This document shows positions 25,213 through 34,031 of a stretch of 64,000 bases of DNA, in pieces (position 1 is the first letter of the stretch; every line of letters begins with the position of its first letter). The stretch comes from Alkalibacter saccharofermentans DSM 14828 (GTDB lineage: Bacteria > Bacillota > Clostridia > Eubacteriales > Alkalibacteraceae). The notes under the pieces were generated by a model, which was not told the origin of the DNA, did not search any database, and worked only from the letters and a program-made list of their open reading frames with translations. The stretch is from assembly GCF_900128885.1 (NCBI RefSeq), contig NZ_FQTU01000008.1, positions 1-64,000 on the forward strand, given 5' to 3'. Made by a program: the position numbers and the translations under genes.

Positions 25213-26322
25213 TTAGTTCTCAAACGGAAACTTGTGGTCAAGACCCAAAGCATCTCTAACCTCTATAAGCTCCTTTTGAACATCTTCTCCTACCGGAACA
25301 CCCTTATCTTTTCTTTCCAGCCAGGATAGGTATTCCTTTTCTCCAGCAGTGTAAATCCTTTCTTCTCCAGGAGCCACTTGGGACGCTCTAAGTTCTCTTA
25401 AAATATCTCCCGCAGTCTTTTTAAAGCTCTCTGCACCCAAAAATGCTTCAGTATCTATCGCTATAAAAAAGTGGCCCAAATGGTATGGCACTTTTTCCCC
25501 GTGGGAGCCGAGGCCAGTGAGCATCTTCATGTAGCTTCCGGCCTGAAGGGCTGCAGATAATATCTCTACCACAGCCGCATATCCGTACCCCTTGTATCCT
25601 CCAAGTTCCTCGCCTATTCCTCCCAATGGCGCTAAGGCCGCATCTTCCGTCACCAGGTCTTTTAGTATCTGCTCGCTGTCAGTCATAGCTGAACCATCTC
25701 TTCCAATAACCATGCCTGCCGGGGTTTCTTTTCCGATTCTAGCATAGTACTCTATCTTTCCCCTTTGAGTAATGCTCGTTGCGCAGTCAAGAACGAAGGG
25801 AAAAGGTTCATCCGTAGGAAGCCCAAAGGTCAGTGGGTTGGTGCCCATCATATTTTCCACACCAAAGGTAGGTGCTATCGATGGTCTGGCATTTGTCCCT
25901 GTTATGCCGATCATACCTTCTTTTGTAGCCATCGTGCTGTAATAACCAGCTATTCCGTAATGGGTTGAATTTCGAACAGCTACCATTCCCATCCCGTATT
26001 TCTTAGCTTTTTTTATTGCCATTTCCATTGCTTTATAACCGATTACCATTCCCATGCCGTCATGTCCATCGACTACAGCCGTGGTAGGTGTTTCTTTAAG
26101 TATTTCAAATTTTGTCACAGGGTTTTGTATGCCTGCATTAATCCTGTCGACGTATATTGGCTTAAATCTGTTGCACCCGTGGCTTTCAATTCCTCTTTTA
26201 TCGCTTTCCATCAATACATCTGAACAAATCATAGCTTCATCTTTAGGAACCCCTAGTTTTTCAAATGCGCAGGTCATGAAATCTCCAATCAGCTCCCAGC
26301 TGACATATGGTCTTGTTTCCAC
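25213..26322 (-). CDS. Malate/L-lactate dehydrogenase family (Ldh2) oxidoreductase
   Basis: The 369-residue protein belongs to the Ldh2/MDH2 NAD(P)-dependent family, distinct from classical malate and lactate dehydrogenases. Markers are SDKRGIESHGCNRF near residue 41, VRNSTHYGIAGYYS near 118 (with the catalytic His), MMGTNPLTFGLPT near 160 and GYKGYGYAA near 247. Relatives reduce 2-oxoacids such as oxaloacetate, ureidoglycolate or sulfolactate precursors, so the substrate is open. It starts with GTG after AAGGAG. It stands alone downstream of the Lon-like gene's terminus region. Confidence 0.88.
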   Translation of the reverse strand: METRPYVSWELIGDFMTCAFEKLGVPKDEAMICSDVLMESDKRGIESHGCNRFKPIYVDRINAGIQNPVTKFEILKETPTTAVVDGHDGMGMVIGYKAMEMAIKKAKKYGMGMVAVRNSTHYGIAGYYSTMATKEGMIGITGTNARPSIAPTFGVENMMGTNPLTFGLPTDEPFPFVLDCATSITQRGKIEYYARIGKETPAGMVIGRDGSAMTDSEQILKDLVTEDAALAPLGGIGEELGGYKGYGYAAVVEILSAALQAGSYMKMLTGLGSHGEKVPYHLGHFFIAIDTEAFLGAESFKKTAGDILRELRASQVAPGEERIYTAGEKEYLSWLERKDKGVPVGEDVQKELIEVRDALGLDHKFPFEN

Positions 26323-26380
26323 ATAATCACTCCTTCATTTCTTAAAGTCATTCTATTTTACCACAAAAGCATCAAAGCGT

Positions 26381-28891
26381 TTAAATGTTTTTTTCTTCTT
26401 CTTTCCCTTCAGTGCCTCCATTGTCCTTTTTGTCATTTTCGATTTCTTTCCTATTCTCGTAAGATTCGATAAGTCTTTTTGCAACCTTTTCAAATATAGT
26501 GCCCTCGGGATAGGCTCCATCATCATCTTCTTTTCCCGCTTCGGTATCTGTGAGAAGGAATATCCCTTCTTCAATGGTCTTGACTGCATAGATATTGAAC
26601 TTTCCTTCTGCGACGGCATCCAACAGTTCATCTTTAAGCATCAGATCTTCGATGTTTTCATCCGGAATCATGACCCCTTGATCTCCAGTCAGTCCTTTGG
26701 AATTGCATATGTCGAAAAAGCCTTCTATCTTTTCAACTGCGCCTCCAATCGGCTGAATCTTCCCTCTTTGATCCACCGATCCTGTAACTGCGATATTTTG
26801 CTTTATTGGAACTCCGGAAAGACTCGATAGTATGGCATAAAGCTCAGCACTCGATGCGCTATCTCCTTCCACTCCCTGATAATTCTGCTCAAAGGTAATC
26901 TGAGCAGTCAGACCAAAAGGTTTTTTCTTGGCAAACGTTCCTCCGAGATACCCCACCAAGGTGTATACCCCTTTAGTGTGAATGCTGCCGCTCATACCCG
27001 TCTCCCTCTCAATATGGATTACCCCGCCTCTTCCCATATAAGTTCTAGCTGTTATCCTCATTGGTATCCCAAAGGAATAACCGCTTAATCCAATGACAGA
27101 CAATCCATTTATCTGACCTACCTCTCGCCCCGTTGTCTCTATTCTGATTCTTCCCTTTATTATTTCCTCATGTATTTTTTCTTCGAGCTTGTTAAGCCTG
27201 TACTTTCGCTCATCTATCGCTTTTTTTACATGCTTCGAATCCACGAATTCACTATCATCCATAGCCGCAAAAGCAGAAGCCTCATAGACAATATCCTTTA
27301 TATCATTGAATCTAGTGGATAGCTTGTTTTGATCCGCAGCCAATCTGGATCCATATTCCACTATCCTGGCAAGAGCCAGCTTGTCAAAGTGCTTTAAATT
27401 GCCTTCTCTGCACAATGTACTGACAAATGATACATATTGGCAAACATTTTCATTATGCCTTGGCATCTCTATGTCAAAATCCACTTTTATCTTAAACAGC
27501 TTTTCAAAATCCTCGTCTGAGCTGAATATGGCGTAAAATATGGGAGTTCCTATCAGTAGTATCTTTACATCTAAAGGTATAGGCTGTGGCCTAAGAGTCG
27601 TGGTAGGTATTAGCCTATACTGCTCACCCATATTCTCCACTATAGCTTCTCTATATTTCAAGGCTTTCTTAAGAGCATCCCAAACAAATGGATCCATCAG
27701 AAGATCTTTTGCTTGAAGAATAAGATATCCTCCGTTAGCCCTTTGAAGGGCTCCTGATTTTACCATCGTAAAGTCAGTAGTCATGCTCATCATATGACTC
27801 TTATATTCTATTTTGCCAAACAAATTATAATAGTTGGGGCTGGATTCGATGATTACCGGCGCGCCTGATAGCCTTTCGTTGTTTACAAAAAGATTTACGC
27901 TGTACCTGGTGAACCTGCTTTCTTCATCTTCAAAGTAAAATCCATTTTCGTCTACTATCCCTCCCTCTTCTTGGGCTTCCTGGTGTCCCTGCTGCTGAAA
28001 GGTATATTCCACTCCTCCACTATGACCAGGTGTTTTAAATATCCTGTGATTTTCCACAACGTCTTTCAAAACCCCTTCCAAGTATTCAAGAATTTTTGGA
28101 AAGTCTCCGTATTTTTCTTTCAACCTATTTACCGGCACTTCAGCAGCAGCATAGGCGATTTTTTTTTCAAGTTCGACTATCTGTCCATTGCCCTGCTTCT
28201 CCAGGTTTTGACCGTATCTCATGGTCTCGTTCATTTTTTTCTGTAGCTGATGCATCTTCTCTTCTATTTTTTTTCTTTCATCTATGGAGTATTTCTCGTA
28301 TTCCTCCTGCTGTATGGGTTGTCCGTTTTTGACAGGCAAGAACAAAACCCGACCGGGCAGCTGCTGCAACATGAACCCTTCGTCATTGGCTTCCTTTTCG
28401 ACTTCGTGAAGCATGTCTACCAATTTTTTTCTGACGGACTGGATTATTCTGTCTCTTTGCTGTCTATAGTCGCTACCTTCAAATGCCCTTGGAATAAGTA
28501 TCTTTAGCTCCGAAACCAGTGCTTCCATGTCCTTTTTGAACACCTTGCCTTTTCCTGCCGGAAGAGAAACCGACATGGGATTGTCTCTGTCGTTGAAATT
28601 ATATATGTAACACCAGTCCATTGGCACAGGCTTCCCCTTAGCTGCTTGCTTAACGGTACTTTCGGTGTAGGTGCTTTTGCCTGTACCTTGGGCTCCGGCT
28701 ACAAATATATTATATCCAGTCGCCTCCATTTTCAAGCCGAAATCCATCGCCTTTATGGCTCTTTCCTGACCTATGAAATTCTCAAAGGGCTCCACATCCT
28801 TGGAAGTAGAGCAAAAGTCAAGTTCGTTTTCACTGCCGCAAATCCTTTTAAGCCTTTCTATTCCTACTTTGAATTTCTCTTCATTTCCCAT
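26381..28891 (-). CDS. Lon-family ATP-dependent protease (LonB/LonC-like)
   Basis: The 836-residue protein has an N-terminal AAA-type ATPase (Walker A VAGAQGTGKST near residue 60) interrupted by a long helical, charged insertion (about 160-300), and a C-terminal S16 protease domain (about 570-780). The catalytic Ser lies in GDSASSAELYA and the Lys in GAVEKIEGFFD, both intact. It lacks the N-terminal substrate domain of LonA, as in the group sometimes called AAA_32/Lon-like. The last 50 residues are very acidic and basic. AGGAGG precedes the ATG. Likely role: cytoplasmic protein quality control. Confidence 0.92.
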   Translation of the reverse strand: MGNEEKFKVGIERLKRICGSENELDFCSTSKDVEPFENFIGQERAIKAMDFGLKMEATGYNIFVAGAQGTGKSTYTESTVKQAAKGKPVPMDWCYIYNFNDRDNPMSVSLPAGKGKVFKKDMEALVSELKILIPRAFEGSDYRQQRDRIIQSVRKKLVDMLHEVEKEANDEGFMLQQLPGRVLFLPVKNGQPIQQEEYEKYSIDERKKIEEKMHQLQKKMNETMRYGQNLEKQGNGQIVELEKKIAYAAAEVPVNRLKEKYGDFPKILEYLEGVLKDVVENHRIFKTPGHSGGVEYTFQQQGHQEAQEEGGIVDENGFYFEDEESRFTRYSVNLFVNNERLSGAPVIIESSPNYYNLFGKIEYKSHMMSMTTDFTMVKSGALQRANGGYLILQAKDLLMDPFVWDALKKALKYREAIVENMGEQYRLIPTTTLRPQPIPLDVKILLIGTPIFYAIFSSDEDFEKLFKIKVDFDIEMPRHNENVCQYVSFVSTLCREGNLKHFDKLALARIVEYGSRLAADQNKLSTRFNDIKDIVYEASAFAAMDDSEFVDSKHVKKAIDERKYRLNKLEEKIHEEIIKGRIRIETTGREVGQINGLSVIGLSGYSFGIPMRITARTYMGRGGVIHIERETGMSGSIHTKGVYTLVGYLGGTFAKKKPFGLTAQITFEQNYQGVEGDSASSAELYAILSSLSGVPIKQNIAVTGSVDQRGKIQPIGGAVEKIEGFFDICNSKGLTGDQGVMIPDENIEDLMLKDELLDAVAEGKFNIYAVKTIEEGIFLLTDTEAGKEDDDGAYPEGTIFEKVAKRLIESYENRKEIENDKKDNGGTEGKEEEKNI

Positions 28892-28982
28892 TGAAAATCC
28901 TCCTAAATACCGTAATCGTATTCAACTCGTTATCTTCTATATACCCTTTTTAGGATGACGTAACAGCGCTAAAAATAAAAAA

Positions 28983-29006
28983 CCCCAATGAATTTCATCA
29001 TTGGGG
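28983..29006. terminator. Terminator of the galactitol-type PTS genes
   Basis: CCCCAATGA (28983-28991) pairs with TCATTGGGG (28998-29006); on the minus strand a T-rich tract follows the stem. Confidence 0.82.
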
Positions 29007-29031
29007 AAATGTGCAGAGCATATTAAAATCA

Positions 29032-30309
29032 TTACCTAATAAATTGAATGAATATAAAGAACGGTATCCAAGTATATGACTGTGCTCCAATGGCAAGGTT
29101 TGTTACTTGAGAACCTTCCATCAAAAGCGTAGGATCTACTACACCCAAAAGCTCTGTCATCATCGGAGCTGCGTATGTAGCAAGATAAAGAATGATTATA
29201 CTCTGAATAGTTCCATGTATCAATGCCCTAAACAAGTTACCTCTGTTAGGAAGAATAGAGCATATATTGTAAAAAGTTAGAACAGACAGGTCTGCAAGAG
29301 GAAGCACAGTAACACCTGGCAATACAAAAGCAAGTACCAAAGTGATTGGAATCATGATAAGTGCGATTGATACTACGAATGGATGTCCGATAGCGACCGC
29401 TGCGTCAAGACCAATGTAAACTTCTCTTCCCGGGAATCTTTTTTCCATAAACTGATGCGCGCCTTCTGAAATAACCATAAGTCCTTCCATCAAAAGAGCG
29501 ATCATTCTTGGAAGAAGCACAAGTACTCCGGCAACTCCCATTGCAGTGTTAAGGATTACTCTGACTTCCATTCTGGCAGCAACTGCAAGTCCTCCACCGA
29601 TAACCAGTCCGAGCATCATAGGTTCTCCCAGCAACCCAAGTCTTTCCTGCATCTTCTCTGTCGTCCAGTTGATGTCTTTGATTCCAGGAATTTTGTTAAG
29701 CATCCAATCCATCGGATAAGAATAAAGCGCTTGTGATACAGCTTGAGTATGAGGCAATGATATTCCTTCAAGACCCAAAATATCCGCACAGTCCGGTTGA
29801 ATCCAATCGGCTATCTTAAACACTACAGCCATGTTTATTGCAGCTGAAGCCGCAGCCAAAATATAGCTTAGAGTTGATCTTTCTCCGATTAGCACGATCG
29901 CGCTACCAATGAAAAGTGCATGCCAGTAGTTCCATATATCGATATCCATTGTTTTTGTCCATCCAAGAGCCAACATGATGATGTTGGTTGCAAGAATTGT
30001 TATGAATATGATTGGAACAACGTCGGTACCCCATGCTACTGCGGCACCTGCCGGCCATCCGATGTCAATAGCGTTGTTTCTAAGTCCGTATACCTCTACA
30101 AGTTCGTTGATAACCGGTGTGATTGTATTAACCATAAGGCCTATGACTAGGTTAAGTCCTATAAATGCGATACCAAAGGTGATAGCCGCTCTAAAAACGT
30201 CAGAAAAACGCTGCCCCAGCGCTATACCTAAAATTAATAAGATTACCGGCATCATTACCGATGCTCCTGCTTCGATGATCCATGTAAAAAAACCTAATAC
30301 TAAATCCAT
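29032..30309 (-). CDS. gatC: PTS galactitol-type EIIC permease
   Basis: The 425-residue protein is a polytopic membrane permease of the galactitol (EIIC-Gat) family, with about ten membrane segments. Conserved stretches such as PVILLILGIALGQRFSD near residue 21 and NNAIDIGWPAGAA near 77 are typical. EIIC binds and moves the sugar while EIIB phosphorylates it. The EIIB gene lies 65 bp upstream on the same strand; no EIIA gene is in the window. The sugar may be galactitol, a pentitol or a related polyol. Confidence 0.92.
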   Translation of the reverse strand: MDLVLGFFTWIIEAGASVMMPVILLILGIALGQRFSDVFRAAITFGIAFIGLNLVIGLMVNTITPVINELVEVYGLRNNAIDIGWPAGAAVAWGTDVVPIIFITILATNIIMLALGWTKTMDIDIWNYWHALFIGSAIVLIGERSTLSYILAAASAAINMAVVFKIADWIQPDCADILGLEGISLPHTQAVSQALYSYPMDWMLNKIPGIKDINWTTEKMQERLGLLGEPMMLGLVIGGGLAVAARMEVRVILNTAMGVAGVLVLLPRMIALLMEGLMVISEGAHQFMEKRFPGREVYIGLDAAVAIGHPFVVSIALIMIPITLVLAFVLPGVTVLPLADLSVLTFYNICSILPNRGNLFRALIHGTIQSIIILYLATYAAPMMTELLGVVDPTLLMEGSQVTNLAIGAQSYTWIPFFIFIQFIR

Positions 30310-30374
30310 TGAGTTATTCCCCCTCAGTTCAATTTTATATCAGCTCACTATGTTGCCAATATCAAGTGCTAAAC

Positions 30375-30665
30375 TTAGCCTTTTAACACTTCAACCAACT
30401 CTTCGATTGTCTTTTGGAGGTTAACTCCAGTAAGAAAAGATCTTCCGTTGACAACCGGCACTCCCGGATCGCCCGGTATTTGGCATGTACCTACAACAAC
30501 ATCCGGCTTAAGCGTCTTAGCCTTTGAAACTGCTTCGGAAGCCTTGCATTGCACTGTCATGCAATCGATGCCCTGCTCTTTGCACATTTTTTCGATTTTC
30601 TTTGCTACTACCGTCGATGTTGCTATTGCTGTGCCACATGCAACTAAAATTTTCTTTTTAACCAT
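30375..30665 (-). CDS. gatB: PTS galactitol-type EIIB component
   Basis: The 96-residue protein carries the phosphorylated Cys in ILVACGTAIATSTV near residue 10. The ATG at 30665 is chosen because GGAGGTG ends about six bases upstream; a TTG five codons earlier lies within that site. It is a close paralog of the orphan EIIB at 17030-17317. It would pass phosphate from an EIIA encoded elsewhere to the sugar on the EIIC downstream. Confidence 0.93.
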   Translation of the reverse strand: MVKKKILVACGTAIATSTVVAKKIEKMCKEQGIDCMTVQCKASEAVSKAKTLKPDVVVGTCQIPGDPGVPVVNGRSFLTGVNLQKTIEELVEVLKG

Positions 30666-30910
30666 ATTTTTCACCTCCAAATGAATATTGACAAATTATG
30701 AGTAATACGCATATTTGCCATTTTAGCCCTTCTAGTTATATTTTTTACATATATAACTTAAATTATTTTCTCATAACACTTCTGGAATTTCAAGTATTTT
30801 TTGCTATGTTCCTTGTATACATTTAAGCGCAATCAACTTTAGTTCAAAAAGCCGTTACTCAAAGAAAATAACTTTCCTCATTTTATCATAAAAATCCATC
30901 TTTTCATTAT

Positions 30911-30973
30911 TGTATACAGTATCATTTTAAAATAGTAAAAAATATTTTACCTATTTCCTTGTAAACGTTATCG
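30911..30973 (-). promoter_or_regulatory. Candidate gatBC promoter with cre-like site and TTGTATACA words
   Basis: On the minus strand TTTACT (30934-30939) and TATACA (30911-30916) are 17 bp apart, about 246 bp before gatB. TGTAAACGTTATCG at 30960-30973 fits the catabolite-responsive element (CcpA site) except at its last base, and lies upstream of the -35. The word TTGTATACA occurs at 30910-30918, on the -10 element, and again at 30813-30821, as a GntR-type operator pair might. The rest of the 407-bp spacer 30666-31072 is AT-rich with no gene. Confidence 0.35.
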
Positions 30974-31034
30974 GGCCCATGTAATGGTATCTGTGTATGC
31001 CCATATTATACATGTATAACCTTTGATCATTAAA

Positions 31035-31066
31035 AAACTGCAGCCTGTTGATTTCATCTGCAGTTT
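31035..31066. terminator. Terminator after the FMN-binding gene
   Basis: AAACTGCAG (31035-31043) pairs with CTGCAGTTT (31058-31066); on the minus strand the stem is followed by six T residues. Confidence 0.8.
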
Positions 31067-31072
31067 AGTATT

Positions 31073-31465
31073 TTAATCTAAAAGAGCATCCTCGACAGCC
31101 TTTCGTATCACAATCCTGCTGTATGTAGCTCCTGATATGGCATCGACATCAAGGGATTGGCTATTTACTATATCCTCAACGATGCTTTCGGCGTCTTTTC
31201 CTTGGCCGTTATCGTGCTTTAATATTTCAATTTTATCAATTTTATGATTCGAAACCTCCACCTCAACTTCTACTGATATGGGAAAAGCGTCGTGGCTGCC
31301 AAAATAAATTCCATCATTTACCTGGGTCAGGTCTACTTGCTCTATTTCAAGCTCAGTCAATCCTTTAAGATTTTTTTCAATATTAGATATTACGATTTTG
31401 CCTGTTATCGCTAATGCGGCAAAAACGATCAATATGATCAACAATATCTTGTGTGATTTCTTCAT
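31073..31465 (-). CDS. FMN-binding domain protein
   Basis: The 130-residue protein has one N-terminal membrane segment (about residues 5-24) and an external FMN-binding domain. The motif DAISGATYSR near residue 110 fits the D-x-x-(S/T)-G-A-T site where ApbE attaches FMN covalently to Thr. Such proteins carry electrons at the cell surface. The ATG at 31465 follows GGAGG by eight bases; a TTG ten codons earlier is less likely. It lies 46 bp downstream of a membrane protein gene and probably works with it. No apbE gene is in the window. Confidence 0.85.
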   Translation of the reverse strand: MKKSHKILLIILIVFAALAITGKIVISNIEKNLKGLTELEIEQVDLTQVNDGIYFGSHDAFPISVEVEVEVSNHKIDKIEILKHDNGQGKDAESIVEDIVNSQSLDVDAISGATYSRIVIRKAVEDALLD

Positions 31466-31511
31466 CTTTAACTCCTCCAATTTTTTTATCAGCAAAACTC
31501 TCCTGAATCAA

Positions 31512-32048
31512 TCAACTATTTGATTTTTCCCCAATCCTCTGATACACTACCTTGTTAGACATCCATGCCCCTGCGACCCCTAGCAGATAAATCACTGCCG
31601 ACAATATCAAAACAAAAACCCATCCTCCGGTCAAGCGATATATGGCATTGCCGGTAAAGTAATAGGCCGCTGCCGATGCGCATAAGACAGCCGTCACCGG
31701 ATACAATCCAACCGCTAGAACCATCTTTCTCAAGGTACCGTAATTTCTAAAAATTATAAAAGCTATCAGCTCCGCACTGACACCTGCAGACACTATCGCA
31801 ATGGACATCACTATTGACACCGGTGCCATCAAAGCCCCGAACACCAGATTTACAGCAGACATCACTCCTATCTTTTGAACCTTTCTAACAGGAATAAACA
31901 TCATAAATCCCAAAAAAGGAGCAAATACGACAAATTTAAGCCCCGGCACTGGGAAAAAGCTTCCTGCAATATAAAAAACATATCCTACAACAACCGTCAA
32001 TGCGGCTACGACGCCGATTAGCGTAATATCTTTCACAGTATATTTCAT
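31512..32048 (-). CDS. ECF-type substrate-specific (S) component-like membrane protein
   Basis: The 178-residue protein has five to six membrane segments and the size and hydrophobic layout of S components of energy-coupling factor transporters. GLKFVVFAPFLGFMMFIPVR near residue 36 resembles the region of the MptD-like group. No ECF ATPase or T component is in the window, so it would use a shared module. Its partner is the FMN-binding gene downstream. Substrate unknown. GGAGG precedes the ATG. Confidence 0.62.
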   Translation of the reverse strand: MKYTVKDITLIGVVAALTVVVGYVFYIAGSFFPVPGLKFVVFAPFLGFMMFIPVRKVQKIGVMSAVNLVFGALMAPVSIVMSIAIVSAGVSAELIAFIIFRNYGTLRKMVLAVGLYPVTAVLCASAAAYYFTGNAIYRLTGGWVFVLILSAVIYLLGVAGAWMSNKVVYQRIGEKSNS

Positions 32049-32133
32049 ATGTCATTCCTCCAACGAAAAGTTTTATTATATTGATTCTATCACAATTTTG
32101 TCCCATGCTCTAGATATTATCAATTTGATATGG

Positions 32134-32158
32134 TACAATGATATCGAATTACGATATC
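32134..32158 (+). promoter_or_regulatory. padR promoter -10 element and operator-like inverted repeat
   Basis: TACAAT (32134-32139) is a likely -10 element. It is followed at once by the perfect inverted repeat GATATCG-AATTA-CGATATC (32140-32158), which would cover the transcription start. PadR proteins often bind such dyads in their own promoters, so autorepression of padR-fetA-fetB is inferred. Confidence 0.5.
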
Positions 32159-32194
32159 GTTATGTATAGCAATAATTAGAAAGAAGGTGCCGAT

Positions 32195-32500
32195 TTGAAA
32201 GATTCTATCTTGAGAAAATTCTTTTTAGGCTTTATTCAGATACACATACTTCACCACGCAAAAAAAGAACCCCTCTACGGAGCTTGGATGATAAAAGAAC
32301 TGGAACGCCACGGTTACGATATGAGTCCTGGGACTCTCTATCCTCTGCTTCACAGCATGGAGGAAAAAGGTCTCCTTGAACGAAAAGACCTGCTTGTCTC
32401 CGGTAAAATCAGAAAATACTACAGCATAACTCCACTCGGTGAAGATGTTTTGGCGGAGGCAAAGGAAAAAGCTTATGAGCTCTTTAAGGAAATCAAATGA
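32195..32500 (+). CDS. PadR family transcriptional regulator
   Basis: The 101-residue protein is a PadR-type winged-helix regulator. The helix-turn-helix and wing read EPLYGAWMIKELERHGYDMS and PGTLYPLLHSMEEKGLLER (about residues 25-65), with the family's YPLL core. It lacks a long C-terminal helix, as in the short PadR-s2 group. The start is TTG with AGAAGG seven bases upstream. The metal-export type transporter genes follow in the same direction, so it likely represses this operon in response to an unknown ligand. Confidence 0.93.
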   Translation: MKDSILRKFFLGFIQIHILHHAKKEPLYGAWMIKELERHGYDMSPGTLYPLLHSMEEKGLLERKDLLVSGKIRKYYSITPLGEDVLAEAKEKAYELFKEIK

Positions 32501-32521
32501 TTTTAGAAAGGAAAAGTCCCT

Positions 32522-33166
32522 ATGTACGATTTGAAAAACATTAAATTTAAAAACATCTTGGATATTAAAGAAATCAATATACCCAGAGGAAAAATCACCT
32601 GCATAGTAGGGGAAAGCGGCAGCGGAAAAACCACTCTTCTTAGGATGCTGAATAACCTGACAAGTCCTGATTCAGGAGATATCTTCTACAACGGGGAATC
32701 CATATTCGACATCGATCCCGTGTCACTTAGGCGAAAAGCTGTTATGCTTCCTCAGACTCCGGCCATATTCAGCGGCACTGTGAGAGATAACCTGCTGATT
32801 GGACTGAAGCTTTCACAAAAGCCTGAAGTTTCCGATGAGGAGCTTATCAAAGCCATGGACATGGTTAAATTGTCTAAAGATCTTGACTCAGATTCAGATT
32901 TTTTATCAGGGGGAGAAAAGCAGCGGCTGGCGATCGCCAGGGTCATGCTTATGGACCCTGAAGTGCTCCTTTTAGATGAACCTTCCTCAGCTCTTGATGA
33001 AGATACCGAACAGTTTGTCATAAGCTCTCTGGTTGAATATGCAAGGGATAAGAAAAAAACAATGGTTATGGTTACCCACTCAAAAAAAATCGCCCGCGAG
33101 TTTGCAGACGAAATAATAGAAATTAAAAATAAAAACATGCCAATAACGGGAAGGAGCCTCGTATGA
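32522..33166 (+). CDS. fetA: ABC exporter ATP-binding protein, FetA/YbbL type
   Basis: The 214-residue ATPase has Walker A GESGSGKTTL near residue 34, signature LSGGEKQRLAIARV near 123, Walker B VLLLDEPSSALD near 145 and the switch His in VTHSKK. Pairing with a FetB-type permease, which it overlaps by 4 bp, identifies the group. In E. coli FetAB exports iron and protects against oxidative stress. Gene order with padR and the encapsulin in the same window fits metal homeostasis. Confidence 0.85.
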   Translation: MYDLKNIKFKNILDIKEINIPRGKITCIVGESGSGKTTLLRMLNNLTSPDSGDIFYNGESIFDIDPVSLRRKAVMLPQTPAIFSGTVRDNLLIGLKLSQKPEVSDEELIKAMDMVKLSKDLDSDSDFLSGGEKQRLAIARVMLMDPEVLLLDEPSSALDEDTEQFVISSLVEYARDKKKTMVMVTHSKKIAREFADEIIEIKNKNMPITGRSLV

Positions 33167-33978
33167 ATGGAGTAATAGACCTTCAGATGTGGCAAATGGC
33201 CGCATCCTACATATTTATTGTTATACTGCTCTTCATCGTTAAGGCAAGAGGAATATCCCGTGAAAAGGAGATCATAATATCCTCTGTCAGGATGACCCTG
33301 CAGTTGATCATTACGGGATACGTTTTGATATTTCTCTTTGACAACGCCAACCCTTTCTTGACATTGCTTGCAATAGCAATAATGGAAGCTTTTGCGATTA
33401 ACAACGTATATAAAAGAACCAAGACGGAACTTACAAAGCAACTTAAAAAGATAATAGCCTTTTCCATGCTCGCAGGCACTCTTTCCAGCCTGGTCTATTT
33501 TTTACTGGTAGTGGTGAGGATCGATCCTTGGTATGATCCCAGATACTTTATACCCATTGCCGGAATGCTTGTGGGAAACTCCATGACAGGTATTTCCCTG
33601 GGAGTTGCAAAGCTAGTAGAAAATATGTACACTCAAAGGCATATGGTCGAATCGGCGCTTATGCTCGGTGCCACTCCAAAGCTTGCGGCAAAGGAAATAA
33701 TAGACGGAGCATTTGATTCAGCCATACTCCCCACAATAAATTCCATGGTAGGCATGGGGATAGTCTTTCTTCCCGGCATGATGACAGGTCAGATACTTTC
33801 AGGAACCTCTCCAGTCACAGCAATTGAGTACCAAATAGCAATCATGCTAGGAATCCTGGGAAGCGTCGCCTTGACAGTGATATTGTTCGTACAATTGGGA
33901 TATAAAACTTTCTTTAACGAAAGAAACCAACTAACGGTAAGCCCGCCTGCAAAGAAAAACGGTAAAGCGGATAAATAA
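33163..33978 (+). CDS. fetB: ABC exporter permease, FetB/YbbM (UPF0014) family
   Basis: The 271-residue protein has about seven membrane segments. It carries UPF0014 marks: SVRMTLQLIITGYVL near residue 40, PIAGMLVGNSMTGISLG near 127, and FLPGMMTGQILSGTSPVTAI near 203. With FetA it forms a putative metal exporter. The start overlaps the fetA stop by 4 bp and an AAGGAG site lies in the fetA end. The terminator follows directly. Confidence 0.9.
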   Translation: MNGVIDLQMWQMAASYIFIVILLFIVKARGISREKEIIISSVRMTLQLIITGYVLIFLFDNANPFLTLLAIAIMEAFAINNVYKRTKTELTKQLKKIIAFSMLAGTLSSLVYFLLVVVRIDPWYDPRYFIPIAGMLVGNSMTGISLGVAKLVENMYTQRHMVESALMLGATPKLAAKEIIDGAFDSAILPTINSMVGMGIVFLPGMMTGQILSGTSPVTAIEYQIAIMLGILGSVALTVILFVQLGYKTFFNERNQLTVSPPAKKNGKADK

Positions 33979-34017
33979 AAAAATGGGAGATTGCATTTCG
34001 GCAACTCCCATTTTTTT
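33977..34017. terminator. Bidirectional terminator between fetB and glmS
   Basis: AAAAAAATGGGAG (33977-33989) pairs perfectly with CTCCCATTTTTTT (34005-34017), extended by TTGC/GCAA inside. T runs occur in both directions for the convergent genes. Confidence 0.9.
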
Positions 34018-34031
34018 GTTTATTGTGTTTT

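Noticed and set aside
26353..26631. 92-codon minus frame overlapping the 3' end of the Lon-like gene
   Set aside because: Biased Lys/Met-rich sequence from another frame of the Lon-like gene, with no ribosome site.
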